Source of the DNA: Polaribacter sp. Q13
GTDB taxonomy: Bacteria; Bacteroidota; Bacteroidia; Flavobacteriales; Flavobacteriaceae
Length of the DNA stretch: 64,000 nucleotides
Reading direction: 5' to 3'
NCBI RefSeq assembly: GCF_016858305.2
Contig: NZ_CP074436.1
Location: 1,942,001 to 2,006,000, forward strand
Below, piece by piece: positions 34,828-43,823 of this stretch (the first letter of the stretch is position 1; each line of letters opens with the position of its first letter). Both the position numbers and the translations under genes were made by a program. The notes below the pieces were generated by a model. That model saw nothing but the letters and a program-made list of their open reading frames with translations. It did no database searches and was not told where the DNA came from.

Positions 34828-35763
34828 TTATTTCTTAGGTAAGAAAACTTCTGCCATCATGCAACGTGCACTTCCACCACCACAAAACTCAATAGTATCT
34901 AAAGGACTCGAAATAATTTTACACTGATTGTTTATTTGTGCTTTTTGCGATTGTGTTAAACTATTAAAAGCAACTTGACTCATTATTAAAAAACGTTCAT
35001 CATCTTTACCACGAACTTGTAACATATTTCCTGCAAAATTAGTTACTTGCTCCTCCGTAATATCAATTACTTTTTTACCATCTTCTTTTAAATGTTTCAA
35101 CACATTTTTACGTTCAGATTTATCATCAATAGAAGCCAAACAAATGACAGCTAAGTTTTCTGCAACACACATCATAACATTGGTATGATAAATTGCTACT
35201 CTCTTATCATTTACTGTCTGATTTGCTGTAAAAACAACTGGCGTGTATTCAAAATCCTCACAAAACTCGATAAACAATTCTTCATCTGCTCTAGGAGAAA
35301 GCGCACAATATGCCTTATTATTTTCTCTATCTAAACAGATACTTCCTGTTCCTTCTAAAAATATATGATCTTCTTCTGCCGAAGTATAATCTACTATATT
35401 TTCTATTAAAAAACCTTCCTTTTCTAATTCTTCTAAAATATCCTCTCGTCTTTCTAAGCGTCTATTTTCTGCAAACATAGGATATATCGCAACAGTACCA
35501 TCTTCATGAAAAGAAATCCAATTATTAGGAAAAATAGAATCAGGGGTATCAGACTCCTTTGTATCAGAAACTACAATTACATGAATTCCAAAACTGCGTA
35601 ATTTTTCTACAAAAGTATCAAACTCATATTGTGCTTTTGTATTTATTGTTGATGGAAGTGTATCATCAATTTCTTTTTGATAATAGTTATTTACAGCAGT
35701 TTGCTCATTCATCCTAAAAGCAATAGGACGAATCATTAAAATTGTATTTGTAGTTTGATTCAT
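34828..35763 (-). CDS. ctlX: Amidinotransferase-fold citrulline hydrolase, CtlX-like
   Basis: A 311-residue protein of the guanidino-group-modifying superfamily (arginine deiminase/DDAH fold), close to CtlX, which hydrolyses citrulline. The core motifs are DSIFPNNWISFHEDGTVAIYP, SLEGTGS-like IFLEGTGSICLD, the catalytic His in IYHTNVMM and the nucleophilic Cys in GGGSARCMMAEVF. The substrate could instead be a related arginine derivative. It is divergent from the vanX-like gene, with a -7 box (minus-strand TAATTTTG, 35790-35783) about 20 bases upstream. Confidence 0.88.
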   Translation of the reverse strand: MNQTTNTILMIRPIAFRMNEQTAVNNYYQKEIDDTLPSTINTKAQYEFDTFVEKLRSFGIHVIVVSDTKESDTPDSIFPNNWISFHEDGTVAIYPMFAENRRLERREDILEELEKEGFLIENIVDYTSAEEDHIFLEGTGSICLDRENNKAYCALSPRADEELFIEFCEDFEYTPVVFTANQTVNDKRVAIYHTNVMMCVAENLAVICLASIDDKSERKNVLKHLKEDGKKVIDITEEQVTNFAGNMLQVRGKDDERFLIMSQVAFNSLTQSQKAQINNQCKIISSPLDTIEFCGGGSARCMMAEVFLPKK

Positions 35764-35886
35764 TTAATTCATTTATTTAAAACAAAATTAGCCTTTTTTT
35801 TAATCACTATAGATTTGAATGATTTTATTTTTGGATATAAAATCATTCTAAAAGTTTATTATTATCTTTTTGTTTATTTTTACTTC

Positions 35887-36555
35887 ATGAAAAAGATACT
35901 TCCAATTTTTATATTCTTAATTTCTTTTTATTCTTTCGGACAAGAACTTCCCGATGGATTTGTCTATTTATCTGACCTAGATAAATCTATACAACTAGAA
36001 TTACGATATTTTAGCAATAATAATTTTATAGGAAAACCAATTGATGGATATCATAAAAATTGTATAATTGTTACAAAAGCGTCAGCTAACGCTCTTATAA
36101 AAGCGCAACAAAGCCTCCGTAAAAAGGGTTTAAGTCTTAAAATATTTGATGCCTACAGACCTCAACAAGCCGTAAATCATTTTGTACGTTGGGCAAAGGT
36201 TTTAGAAGATACGTTAATGAAATCAGTATATTATCCAGATGTGCCAAAATCGCAATTATTTAAAAGAGGTTATATTGCCTCTAAATCTGGACATTCAAGA
36301 GGAAGTACTGTAGATTTAACAATTGTAAATACAAAAACAGGCAAAGAACTAGACATGGGTAGTTCATTTGATTATTTTGGAAACAAGTCTCATTACCTCT
36401 CTAAAATCATCACTCCAGAACAACAAAAAAACAGAATACTACTTAGAAATATCATGGCTAAATATAATTTTAGACCTTACAATAACGAATGGTGGCATTT
36501 TACTTTAAGACATGAACCCTTTCCTACTACCTATTTTAATTTTCCAATAGAATAA
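35887..36555 (+). CDS. D-alanyl-D-alanine dipeptidase (VanX/DdpX family)
   Basis: A 222-residue exported zinc dipeptidase of peptidase family M15D that splits D-Ala-D-Ala. The signal peptide ends around YSFGQ. Motifs: DAYRPQQAV (Arg that aids catalysis), SGHSRGSTVDL (first His and Asp zinc ligands, SxHxxGxxxD) and NEWWHFTLR (general base Glu and third His). I use the ATG that begins MKKILPIF; the frame continues 44 codons upstream, but that stretch is an AT-rich non-coding region. No vancomycin-resistance genes are nearby, so cell-wall turnover is the likely role. Confidence 0.92.
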   Translation: MKKILPIFIFLISFYSFGQELPDGFVYLSDLDKSIQLELRYFSNNNFIGKPIDGYHKNCIIVTKASANALIKAQQSLRKKGLSLKIFDAYRPQQAVNHFVRWAKVLEDTLMKSVYYPDVPKSQLFKRGYIASKSGHSRGSTVDLTIVNTKTGKELDMGSSFDYFGNKSHYLSKIITPEQQKNRILLRNIMAKYNFRPYNNEWWHFTLRHEPFPTTYFNFPIE

Positions 36556-36599
36556 GAAGTTTTAACAAAACAGAAACACACTTCGCTCAAAATCGGCAT

Positions 36600-36607
36600 T
36601 ATATTTG
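36600..36607 (+). promoter_or_regulatory. Predicted -7 box, hypothetical secreted protein
   Basis: TATATTTG is a perfect -7 match located 26 bases before the ATG. No TTG box at the expected distance. Confidence 0.35.
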
Positions 36608-36633
36608 CAGAATTGCTTGAAAGCATCATATAA

Positions 36634-37308
36634 ATGAAAACAAAAATTAATTTTCTTCTTTTTTTAACTATTTCCTTATTCTCTGTTTATCAATTATCTG
36701 CACAGTTAGATTCTAATTCAGGAACCAAAGAAAAAGGTAACACTAAAGGACTTGTTTTAAATAATTCTAAAGAAGTTACAAAACCTAAAGCATTAGAATT
36801 GGCTGGAAGCGATGGTTTTAAAAATGCTTTTGATAAAGAAAACGATAAATTAAAAAAACAAAAAGAAGAAGACGATCTTAATAATAAAGGCATTTTAACA
36901 AAAGAAAAGCTAAGAGAAGAACATTTTTTAAAGGCTTTTAAAAAAATAAACGGACAATACCTATATCCAGTAATAGATCAAGACTTAGGTAGTTTTAGAA
37001 CAGATTCTAAAAGTGTAAACATTATCTGTAGAGACTTCCAATACCCAGACGGAGATAAAGTGACCATACTTGTAAATGATATTCCGGTTATTCATAACAT
37101 TACCCTAAAACAAAGTTATCAAAAATTTAATATCCCTTTAGAGGTTGGTATTAATAAAATTGCTTTTAAAGCCTTAAACCAAGGTTCTTCTGGACCAAAT
37201 ACTGCCGCTTTTAAAGTTTATAATGATGCAGGCCTACTACTCTCTTCTAATGAATGGAATTTAGCAACAGGTGCTAAAGCAACAATAGTAATAGCTAAAG
37301 ACAAATAA
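36634..37308 (+). CDS. Hypothetical secreted protein
   Basis: I do not recognise this 224-residue protein. A signal peptide (QLSAQ, about residue 23) is followed by a Lys/Glu/Asp/Asn-rich low-complexity region (about 25-105). The C-terminal beta-sandwich-like domain (about 110-224) contains SVNIICRDFQYPDGDKVTILVNDIP and GINKIAFKALNQGSSGPNTAAFKV. The shape suggests an envelope protein exposed by a flexible stalk. It lies between the vanX-like gene and pdhA and is transcribed in the same direction. Confidence 0.75.
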   Translation: MKTKINFLLFLTISLFSVYQLSAQLDSNSGTKEKGNTKGLVLNNSKEVTKPKALELAGSDGFKNAFDKENDKLKKQKEEDDLNNKGILTKEKLREEHFLKAFKKINGQYLYPVIDQDLGSFRTDSKSVNIICRDFQYPDGDKVTILVNDIPVIHNITLKQSYQKFNIPLEVGINKIAFKALNQGSSGPNTAAFKVYNDAGLLLSSNEWNLATGAKATIVIAKDK

Positions 37309-37371
37309 CTACCTTAAAATATTTTGTTTTATTTTAAAGTAATCTAGTTTTTTTATTCTACATAAAAAAGT

Positions 37372-37379
37372 TATTTTTG
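37372..37379 (+). promoter_or_regulatory. Predicted -7 box of the pdhA-pdhC operon
   Basis: TATTTTTG matches TAnnTTTG and would give a leader of about 57 bases. The -33 region is T-rich without a clear TTTG. Confidence 0.4.
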
Positions 37380-37440
37380 TGCTCATATTATATCTAATAT
37401 AATAACTGCTTAAACGATTAAAATAACAATATCTCTAAAA

Positions 37441-38430
37441 ATGAAAAAAATCACCAAACAAACCTATTTAGATTGGTACAAAGACATGCTTTTTTGGCGT
37501 AAGTTCGAAGACAAACTTGCTTCTGTTTACATTCAACAAAAAGTTAGAGGTTTCTTGCACTTATATAATGGTCAAGAAGCAATTTTAGCAGGTGCATTGC
37601 ATGCAATGGATTTATCTAAAGACAAAATGATTACAGCTTACAGAAATCACGTACAACCAATTGGTATGGGAGAAGATCCTAAACGTGTAATGGCAGAATT
37701 GTATGGAAAGGTTACCGGAACATCTCATGGAATGGGAGGTTCTATGCATATTTTTTCTAAAGAATTTGGCTTTTATGGTGGTCATGGTATCGTTGGAGGA
37801 CAAATTCCTTTAGGTGCTGGTCTTGCTTTTGGTGATAAATATAATAATACCGGTGGTGTTACATTAACTTGTTTTGGAGATGGTGCTGCAAGACAAGGTT
37901 CTTTACACGAAGCATTTAATTTAGCTATGTTATGGAAATTACCTGTAATATTTATTTGTGAAAATAATGGATATGCAATGGGTACTTCTGTAGAAAGAAC
38001 TGCAAGCCATACTGATATTTGGAAACTTGGTTTAGGTTACGAAATGCCTTGTGGACCAGTAGACGCTATGAATCCTATAAAAGTTGCAGAAGCTATTGAT
38101 GAAGCTTTAGATAGAGCTAGACGTGGTGATGGACCAACTTTCTTAGAAATGAAAACATACAGATATAGAGGTCACTCAATGTCTGATGCGCAGCACTACA
38201 GAACAAAAGACGAAGTAGAAGAATACAAAAAAATAGATCCTATTACGCAAGTAAAAGATATTATTTTAGAACAAGAATATGCTACTGCTGAAGAATTAGC
38301 GGCTATAGATAAGGACGTAAAAGTAAGAGTAAAAGAATGTGAACAATTCGCAGAAGACTCTCCTTACCCAGAGCTTAAGCAAATGTATGATATGGTTTAC
38401 GAACAAGAAGATTATCCTTTTATAAGTTAA
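37441..38430 (+). CDS. pdhA: Pyruvate dehydrogenase E1 component, alpha subunit
   Basis: The thiamine-diphosphate-binding alpha subunit of the heterotetrameric pyruvate dehydrogenase E1. The 329-residue protein carries the ThDP motif GDGAARQGS...ENN (GDG then NN about 28 residues later), the phosphorylation-loop-like YRYRGHSMSDAQHYR and the opening RGFLHLYNGQEA. The E1-beta gene (pdhB) is not adjacent. The stop is followed 3 bp later by the E2 gene, so the pair is co-transcribed. Confidence 0.96.
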   Translation: MKKITKQTYLDWYKDMLFWRKFEDKLASVYIQQKVRGFLHLYNGQEAILAGALHAMDLSKDKMITAYRNHVQPIGMGEDPKRVMAELYGKVTGTSHGMGGSMHIFSKEFGFYGGHGIVGGQIPLGAGLAFGDKYNNTGGVTLTCFGDGAARQGSLHEAFNLAMLWKLPVIFICENNGYAMGTSVERTASHTDIWKLGLGYEMPCGPVDAMNPIKVAEAIDEALDRARRGDGPTFLEMKTYRYRGHSMSDAQHYRTKDEVEEYKKIDPITQVKDIILEQEYATAEELAAIDKDVKVRVKECEQFAEDSPYPELKQMYDMVYEQEDYPFIS

Positions 38431-38433
38431 GAT

Positions 38434-40059
38434 ATGGCTACAATAATAAATATGCCCAGACTAAGTGACACCATGGAAGAAGGTGTTGTGGCAAAATGGT
38501 TAAAAAAAGTTGGAGATAAAATCGAAGAAGGCGATATTTTAGCCGAAATTGAAACTGACAAAGCAACAATGGAATTTGAGTCTTTCTACGAAGGAACTCT
38601 TTTATACATTGGTATTCAAGAAGGAGAAACTTCTCCTGTTGATGTTTTATTAGCTATTATTGGTGAAGAAGGTGAAGATATTTCTGCAATTATAAACGGT
38701 AGTGCAGAACCTGCAAAGGAAGCTGCTACTACAGAAGAGGTCAAAGAAGAAGCTACTACCGAAACAAGTACTGCGGGTTCAGTTGCAATTCCAGAAGGAG
38801 TGCAAGTAATCACAATGCCTCGTTTAAGTGATACCATGACTGATGGAACTGTGGCAACATGGTTAAAGAAAGTTGGTGATGTTGTTTCTGAAGGTGATAT
38901 GCTTGCTGAAATTGAAACAGACAAAGCAACAATGGAATTTGAATGTTTCTATGAAGGAACTATCTTATACATTGGTGTGCAAGAAGGAGAAACGGCTCCT
39001 GTAGACAGTTTATTAACTATTATTGGCCCTGCCGGAACAGATGTTTCTGCTTTGGTTGCTAATGGTGGTAATTTAGATGCTGCCGCTCCTGCTGCTGCAG
39101 AAAAAGCTGAAGCTCCGAAAACTCCAGAAAAAGCGGCACCAAAACCTGCTGCTAAAGTTGAAGAAGCAAAACCAGTTGTAGTAAACAATACTTCTAACGG
39201 ACGTGTATTCGCATCTCCTTTAGCTAAGAAAATTGCTTCTGATAAAGGAATTAACATAGCAGATGTTAGTGGTTCTGGTGAAAACGGAAGAATCATTAAA
39301 AAAGATGTAGAAAACTATACTCCTGCTGCTAAAGTAGAAGCTGCTCCAGCCGCTGCAAGTATTACTGCTAGTGGTGTAGAAAGCTCAGAAGAAGTTAAAA
39401 ATTCTCAAATGCGTAAAGCTATTGCGAAGTCTTTAGGTAACTCTAAATTCTCCGCTCCAGATTTCAGTTTAAATATTGAAGTTGATATGGACAACGCAAT
39501 GGCTTCTAGAAAAATTATAAATGCAATTCCAGACACTAAAATATCTTTTAATGATATGGTAGTTAAAGCATGTGCAATGGCATTAAAAAAACATCCACAA
39601 GTAAATACTTCTTGGACAGAAGCAAACACTATTTATCACAGTCACATTCACGTAGGTGTAGCTGTTGCTGTAGATGATGGTTTATTAGTACCTGTAATTA
39701 AACATACAGACGGATTGAGTTTAACTCAAATTGGTGCTGGTGTAAGAGATTTAGCAGGTAAAGCTAGAAACAAAAAATTAACTCCTGCAGAAATGCAAGG
39801 AAGTACTTTTACGGTTTCTAACTTAGGTATGTTTGGTATTGGTAGTTTTAACTCTATCATCAACCAACCTAACTCTGCTATTTTATCTGTTGGTGCAATT
39901 GTTCAAAAACCAGTAGTTAAAGACGGGCAAATAGTAGTTGGTAATACAATGAATTTGACTTTAACATCAGACCATAGAACAGTTGATGGTGCTGTTGGAG
40001 CTCAATTTTTACAAACATTAAAAACGTTTATAGAAAACCCAGTTACCATGTTAGCTTAA
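38434..40059 (+). CDS. pdhC: Dihydrolipoamide acetyltransferase (E2) with two lipoyl domains
   Basis: The core E2 of the pyruvate dehydrogenase complex. Two lipoyl domains are present, with lipoylated lysines K43 and K164 (both ETDKATMEFE). An Ala/Pro/Lys-rich linker follows, then a peripheral-subunit-binding domain (ASPLAKKIASDKGIN...GRIIKKDVE) and the catalytic domain with SDHRTVDGAVG (HxxxDG). The 541-residue length fits the two-lipoyl type. The Ala-rich linkers explain the many open frames on the other strand here. The following hairpin terminates the operon. Confidence 0.97.
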   Translation: MATIINMPRLSDTMEEGVVAKWLKKVGDKIEEGDILAEIETDKATMEFESFYEGTLLYIGIQEGETSPVDVLLAIIGEEGEDISAIINGSAEPAKEAATTEEVKEEATTETSTAGSVAIPEGVQVITMPRLSDTMTDGTVATWLKKVGDVVSEGDMLAEIETDKATMEFECFYEGTILYIGVQEGETAPVDSLLTIIGPAGTDVSALVANGGNLDAAAPAAAEKAEAPKTPEKAAPKPAAKVEEAKPVVVNNTSNGRVFASPLAKKIASDKGINIADVSGSGENGRIIKKDVENYTPAAKVEAAPAAASITASGVESSEEVKNSQMRKAIAKSLGNSKFSAPDFSLNIEVDMDNAMASRKIINAIPDTKISFNDMVVKACAMALKKHPQVNTSWTEANTIYHSHIHVGVAVAVDDGLLVPVIKHTDGLSLTQIGAGVRDLAGKARNKKLTPAEMQGSTFTVSNLGMFGIGSFNSIINQPNSAILSVGAIVQKPVVKDGQIVVGNTMNLTLTSDHRTVDGAVGAQFLQTLKTFIENPVTMLA

Positions 40060-40081
40060 GGTTTACCTTAAATAATACAAT

Positions 40082-40116
40082 AAAAACCATTTCAATATCT
40101 TTTTGAAATGGTTTTT
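40082..40116 (+). terminator. Terminator of pdhA-pdhC
   Basis: A 14-bp perfect stem (AAAAACCATTTCAA / TTGAAATGGTTTTT) followed by ATTTTTT, 23 bases after the pdhC stop. Confidence 0.9.
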
Positions 40117-40139
40117 ATTTTTTATAACAACAAAAAATT

Positions 40140-40991
40140 ATGAAAAAGAAAACTACATTATTAATCGTATTAGTATTTGCTTTATTTAATACAACCTTTA
40201 GTCAAGAAAAAATAAAGGGAAATAAATTAATATCAAAAATAAGCACAGATTTAGCTCCTTTCCATGCTATCGTTATAAACGATGATTTTAAAGTTAAGTT
40301 GGTAATCTCAAATATTTCTTCATCGATAGAAATAGAAACCGACAAAAACCTACACAAACATATCAATTTTAGCGTTAAAGATTCTGTATTAACTATAACT
40401 ACAGACAAAAAGTTAAAAGCAAAAAAATTAAATATTGCTGTAAATTATAAAAATGCATTAAATGAAATAACTTTAAATGATGATGCAGAAATAACATCTT
40501 TAGGTACCATAAAAACAACCAATATGCTACTTAAAATAAATGATTATGGAATAGCTGATTTAAAGATAAAATCTGATAAATTTAAGCTCTTAAATAATAA
40601 TAAATCACGAATTCAATTGAGATCTAAAAGCAAATTAAATATAGAAAGTAAAGATGTAGATTTAGATTTAAGCGAGTCTTGTAAGGTAGACATGATTATT
40701 AAAGCAGAAAATTTAAACACAAGAATGATTGGTAATTCTGGTTTAAATATTGAAGGAACTGCTAATTTATTTAATGCCATTACATTAGAAGACTCAGAGT
40801 TAAACGGAGAAAAACTAAGTACCAATACTTGTACTAGTATTATAAAAAATTCGGCTGCTATTACTATAAATGCCTCAGAAAATATTACTATAGAAGCATC
40901 AGATAAAAGTCAAACAGAAGTATACGGAAACGCTAAAATAGTTTTAACTGAGTTTACGGAAAGCGCTAAACTATTTAAAAAAGAATTGTAA
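40140..40991 (+). CDS. DUF2807 (GIN domain) putative secreted protein
   Basis: A 283-residue exported protein with a signal peptide (cleavage near FNTTFSQ, about residue 21) and an all-beta repeat region of the DUF2807/GIN type, often called a putative auto-transporter adhesin head. Repeated beta strands such as FHAIVINDDFKVKLVI, NEITLNDDAEITSLGTI and SELNGEKLSTNTCTSIIKNSA form the expected helix of beta rungs. The function is not established. The start lies just after the pdhC terminator. Confidence 0.82.
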   Translation: MKKKTTLLIVLVFALFNTTFSQEKIKGNKLISKISTDLAPFHAIVINDDFKVKLVISNISSSIEIETDKNLHKHINFSVKDSVLTITTDKKLKAKKLNIAVNYKNALNEITLNDDAEITSLGTIKTTNMLLKINDYGIADLKIKSDKFKLLNNNKSRIQLRSKSKLNIESKDVDLDLSESCKVDMIIKAENLNTRMIGNSGLNIEGTANLFNAITLEDSELNGEKLSTNTCTSIIKNSAAITINASENITIEASDKSQTEVYGNAKIVLTEFTESAKLFKKEL

Positions 40992-41010
40992 TACATCTTT
41001 AAAACTAAGA

Positions 41011-41037
41011 AAAAAGCTCGCAATTTGTGAGCTTTTT
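41011..41037 (+). terminator. Terminator of the DUF2807 gene
   Basis: A 12-bp stem (AAAAAGCTCGCA / TGTGAGCTTTTT, one G-U pair) with a T-rich tail, 20 bases after the stop. It also rules out a start for the next gene upstream of 41054. Confidence 0.85.
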
Positions 41038-41053
41038 TTATATATTTATTCTG

Positions 41054-41740
41054 ATGAAAAACTTAGAAGAAAAACTTAAAAATCCTGTTTGGTACTCTTT
41101 AAATGAAACACACAATCCTTTATTAATAAAGTATGAAGGTGTACAATTTTACCAAACAGACATCTGTTCTTTTGGTGCTTTTAAAGATGCCACTAAAACA
41201 GCCAACGCATTAAATAAACATTCTAAAATAGCCGAAAGCTTCTTTTTAGTAGTAGAAAAAGACACACCAACCATAGACACATCAAAAGTAGTATTAAAGA
41301 AAAAGTTTAATGGTTGTCAAATGGTTTTAGACCATTTAGTGGAGGTAGAAATAAAGGAAAAAATTATATTATTAACCAAAGAAAATATTAACGAAGTATA
41401 TGACCTAATTTGGTTAGTAATGCCTGATTTTTATAAAAAGAGAGGTTTTGAAATGGGTAAATTTTTCGGTATTTATAAAGACAATAAACTAGTTGCCATA
41501 TCTGGTCAAAGAATGCAAACTGATGATTTTATTGAAATTAGCTCAGTAGTTACACATCCTGACTATACCAGACAGGGTTTTGCAAAACAATTAATTTATC
41601 ATACAACTAAAGAAATTTTAAAAGAAAAAAAACTACCTATATTGCATACCAATAAAGGAAACACCGCAATTCCTCTATATGAGAAATTAGGATTCAAATT
41701 AACTAGAGATATGAATTGGTGGTTATTCTGTAGAAAATAA
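41054..41740 (+). CDS. GNAT family N-acetyltransferase (FR47-like)
   Basis: A 228-residue protein whose C-terminal half is an acetyl-CoA-dependent GNAT domain. The sequence EISSVVTHPDYTRQGFAKQLI carries the CoA-loop motif (R/Q-x-x-G-x-A), and LPILHTNKGNTAIPLYEKLGFK is the typical C-terminal part. The N-terminal about 100 residues are unassigned. The acceptor is unknown. I start at the ATG giving MKNLEEKL because earlier ATGs lie inside the preceding terminator. Confidence 0.87.
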   Translation: MKNLEEKLKNPVWYSLNETHNPLLIKYEGVQFYQTDICSFGAFKDATKTANALNKHSKIAESFFLVVEKDTPTIDTSKVVLKKKFNGCQMVLDHLVEVEIKEKIILLTKENINEVYDLIWLVMPDFYKKRGFEMGKFFGIYKDNKLVAISGQRMQTDDFIEISSVVTHPDYTRQGFAKQLIYHTTKEILKEKKLPILHTNKGNTAIPLYEKLGFKLTRDMNWWLFCRK

Positions 41741-41760
41741 TAAACCTATAATTTATCAAC

Positions 41761-41928
41761 ATGCCAAAAAAAGGGAAAGGAAAAGCAAAAAACTCCGTTA
41801 ATAAAGCAAAACACACCAAATTAATGAATCAAAAAATTAATAAGGTAAAACTAGAAAAACAACTAAATAAAGAACGTTTAAAAGCTATTATTAAAAAAGT
41901 CAACGATGCAAAAAAGGATGAACAATAA
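41761..41928 (+). CDS. Small Lys-rich basic protein (55 aa)
   Basis: A short gene between the GNAT and SGNH genes. The 55-residue product (MPKKGKGKAKNSVNKAKHTK... ...KKVNDAKKDEQ) has 20 lysines, no acidic patches until the end, and a predicted helix in the second half. The charge suggests nucleic-acid or ribosome binding, but I do not recognise a family. It starts 20 bp after the GNAT stop, and its last codons overlap the start of the SGNH hydrolase gene, which suggests translational coupling. Confidence 0.6.
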   Translation: MPKKGKGKAKNSVNKAKHTKLMNQKINKVKLEKQLNKERLKAIIKKVNDAKKDEQ

Positions 41929-42694
41929 ACTAAAATACTTTTTAGGTGCAATTATTTCTGTTCCGTTGTTACCCTTTTTATACTTTCAAGGAAAAAATAT
42001 TAGAAAAAAAGTCCCGAAACTTCCGGAAGCAAAAGAACCTAAAGGCATTGTTAATGGTAATTTTAACAAAACGCTAAACCTACTTACTATAGGTGAAAGT
42101 ACCATAGCAGGAGTTGGTGTAGATTATCATAAAAATGGGTTTACAGGCTCCTTATCTAATATACTTTCTACCAATTTAAAAAGCAATGTAAATTGGCGTG
42201 TGTATGCTAGAAGTGGTTATACCGTAGCTCAAGTTTGTAAAAAAATAATACCTAAAATAGAGGAAAATTCTGCAGATATTATTGTTATAGGAATGGGAGG
42301 CAATGATGCTTTTACATTAAATTCCCCAAAAAATTGGGATTCAGCAATAGAAAACCTCATCAATTTATTACAAAACAAATTTCCTGGTACTCCTTTATTC
42401 TTTACAAACATGCCTCCTATTAAAGAATTTCCTGCCTTTACAAAACCAATAAAGTTTGTAATTGGTAATTTGGTAGAGATTTTAGGAGAAAGATTACAAA
42501 CAATAACTAAAGATAAAAAGAACGTTTTCTATTTTAATGAAGTTATCACGCTAGAAAATTGGAGTAAAAAACATGGTTTACCTACTAATAATTCTAAAAC
42601 TTATTTTAGTGACGGCGTTCATCCATCCAAATTGACTTATAAAATTTGGGGAGAAGAAATGGGGAATTTTATTAAATGGAAATTAAATAAGTAA
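41918..42694 (+). CDS. SGNH/GDSL hydrolase
   Basis: A 258-residue hydrolase with an N-terminal membrane anchor or signal (LGAIISVPLLPFLYF). Block I is LTIGESTIAG, where GES replaces the usual GDS. Block III is VIGMGGNDAF. Block V is FSDGVHPSKLTY, with the catalytic Asp and His. The substrate is unknown (lipid, acetyl-xylan or peptidoglycan esters are common for the fold). The first possible ATG is 12 bases upstream, but MNNKLKYF begins more plausibly; either start overlaps the small Lys-rich gene. Confidence 0.85.
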   Translation: MNNKLKYFLGAIISVPLLPFLYFQGKNIRKKVPKLPEAKEPKGIVNGNFNKTLNLLTIGESTIAGVGVDYHKNGFTGSLSNILSTNLKSNVNWRVYARSGYTVAQVCKKIIPKIEENSADIIVIGMGGNDAFTLNSPKNWDSAIENLINLLQNKFPGTPLFFTNMPPIKEFPAFTKPIKFVIGNLVEILGERLQTITKDKKNVFYFNEVITLENWSKKHGLPTNNSKTYFSDGVHPSKLTYKIWGEEMGNFIKWKLNK

Positions 42695-42711
42695 GATTCT
42701 CTTTTATCAAA

Positions 42712-43770
42712 ATGAAGAAAAAAATTATTATTCTTGGCGCAGGACTTTCTGGTATCTATTTAGGGTATCAATTAAAGAAAGCTGGCTTTTCAATTCAAAT
42801 TTTAGAAGCGAACGATAGAATTGGTGGTCGAATTTACACTAAAAAAGTAAATGATACAAAAGTTGAATTAGGAGCCACTTGGCTTTGGAGATATAATGAA
42901 GAATTATTAAAAATTTGTAAAGAACTAAACATCTCTTTATTTGAGCAAGATATGGATGGTGACGCTTTATTTGAAGCTACCGAAAATAACTTACCTCAAC
43001 GTTTTAAAACACCCCAAAACCAAGAAATTAGTTATAGAGTTGTTGGTGGAACTGCAACAATCTTAAAAGAATTAACTAAAGATTTTTCTGAAGATGAAAT
43101 TCTATTAAATCATAAGGTTTTAGAGATAGATGATATTGGAACTTCTTTAAAAGTAAGTACAGAAAAAACAGTATTTATTGCGGATATTGTTATCTCTACC
43201 ATTCCTCCTCAGCTATTGGTAAATTCAGTTTCATTTTCTTCTAAATTAGATCCAAACCTTATACAGATTGCAAGTAACACACATACGTGGATGAAAGATT
43301 CTATAAAATTTGCAATCGTTTATAAAACTCCTTTTTGGAAAGAACAAGGTTTGTCTGGTGTAGCTTTTAGCAATATTGGTCCGTTTACAGAAATGTATGA
43401 TCATTCTAATTTTGAGTATAACCGTTTTGCTTTAATGGGATTTTTAAATGGTGATTTGATAAACGAATCAAGAGATAGCAGAGAGAGAAAAATAAAAGAA
43501 CAACTTTTTAAATTCTTTGGAAAAAATGGAAAAAACTATCTTTCATATGAAGAAAAAGTATGGAAGGAAGAAGAACTTTTAAATTTTGACAATAACAAGT
43601 TTATCCATCCACATTTTAATAATGGACATTCAGTTTATCAGAAAGAATTTTTAAAAGGTAAATTTATAATTGCTGGTTCAGAAACATCATCAAATTATGG
43701 AGGTTATATGGAAGGTGCAATTTATAGAGGAAATCAAATTGTAGAAGCATTGAAAAATAAATTTCAATAA
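42712..43770 (+). CDS. Flavin-containing amine oxidase
   Basis: A 352-residue FAD-dependent amine oxidoreductase. The N-terminal dinucleotide motif is GAGLSGIYLGYQLKKAGF, followed by LEANDRIGGRIYT (E and the RIGGR FAD signature). The C-terminal FAD segment is IIAGSETSSNYGGYMEGAIYRG. It is close to the plant/animal MAO-like group; the substrate is unknown. It lies 17 bp after the SGNH gene, probably in the same transcript, and ends at a strong terminator. Confidence 0.88.
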   Translation: MKKKIIILGAGLSGIYLGYQLKKAGFSIQILEANDRIGGRIYTKKVNDTKVELGATWLWRYNEELLKICKELNISLFEQDMDGDALFEATENNLPQRFKTPQNQEISYRVVGGTATILKELTKDFSEDEILLNHKVLEIDDIGTSLKVSTEKTVFIADIVISTIPPQLLVNSVSFSSKLDPNLIQIASNTHTWMKDSIKFAIVYKTPFWKEQGLSGVAFSNIGPFTEMYDHSNFEYNRFALMGFLNGDLINESRDSRERKIKEQLFKFFGKNGKNYLSYEEKVWKEEELLNFDNNKFIHPHFNNGHSVYQKEFLKGKFIIAGSETSSNYGGYMEGAIYRGNQIVEALKNKFQ

Positions 43771-43774
43771 ATAA

Positions 43775-43802
43775 AAAACCTCAAGCTTTCGCTTGAGGTT
43801 TT
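43775..43802. terminator. Bidirectional terminator
   Basis: A 12-bp perfect stem (AAAACCTCAAGC / GCTTGAGGTTTT, loop TTTC) between the convergent amine oxidase and DUF6952 genes. Confidence 0.88.
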
Positions 43803-43823
43803 GCATCGTATAATTGTTTCTAT

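Noticed and set aside
35755..35886. In-frame upstream extension of the D-Ala-D-Ala dipeptidase
   Set aside because: The extension overlaps the start of ctlX, is Phe/Tyr/Ile-rich by base composition only, and would bury the signal peptide.
35887..36555. Possible vancomycin-resistance determinant (VanX)
   Set aside because: No VanHA ligase, regulator or mobile element is nearby; M15D dipeptidases with signal peptides are common in Bacteroidota cell-wall turnover.
38616..39296. Long opposite-strand open frames within pdhC
   Set aside because: They mirror the Ala/Pro-rich linkers and lipoyl domains of pdhC in another frame; codon content and missing start context show them to be shadows.
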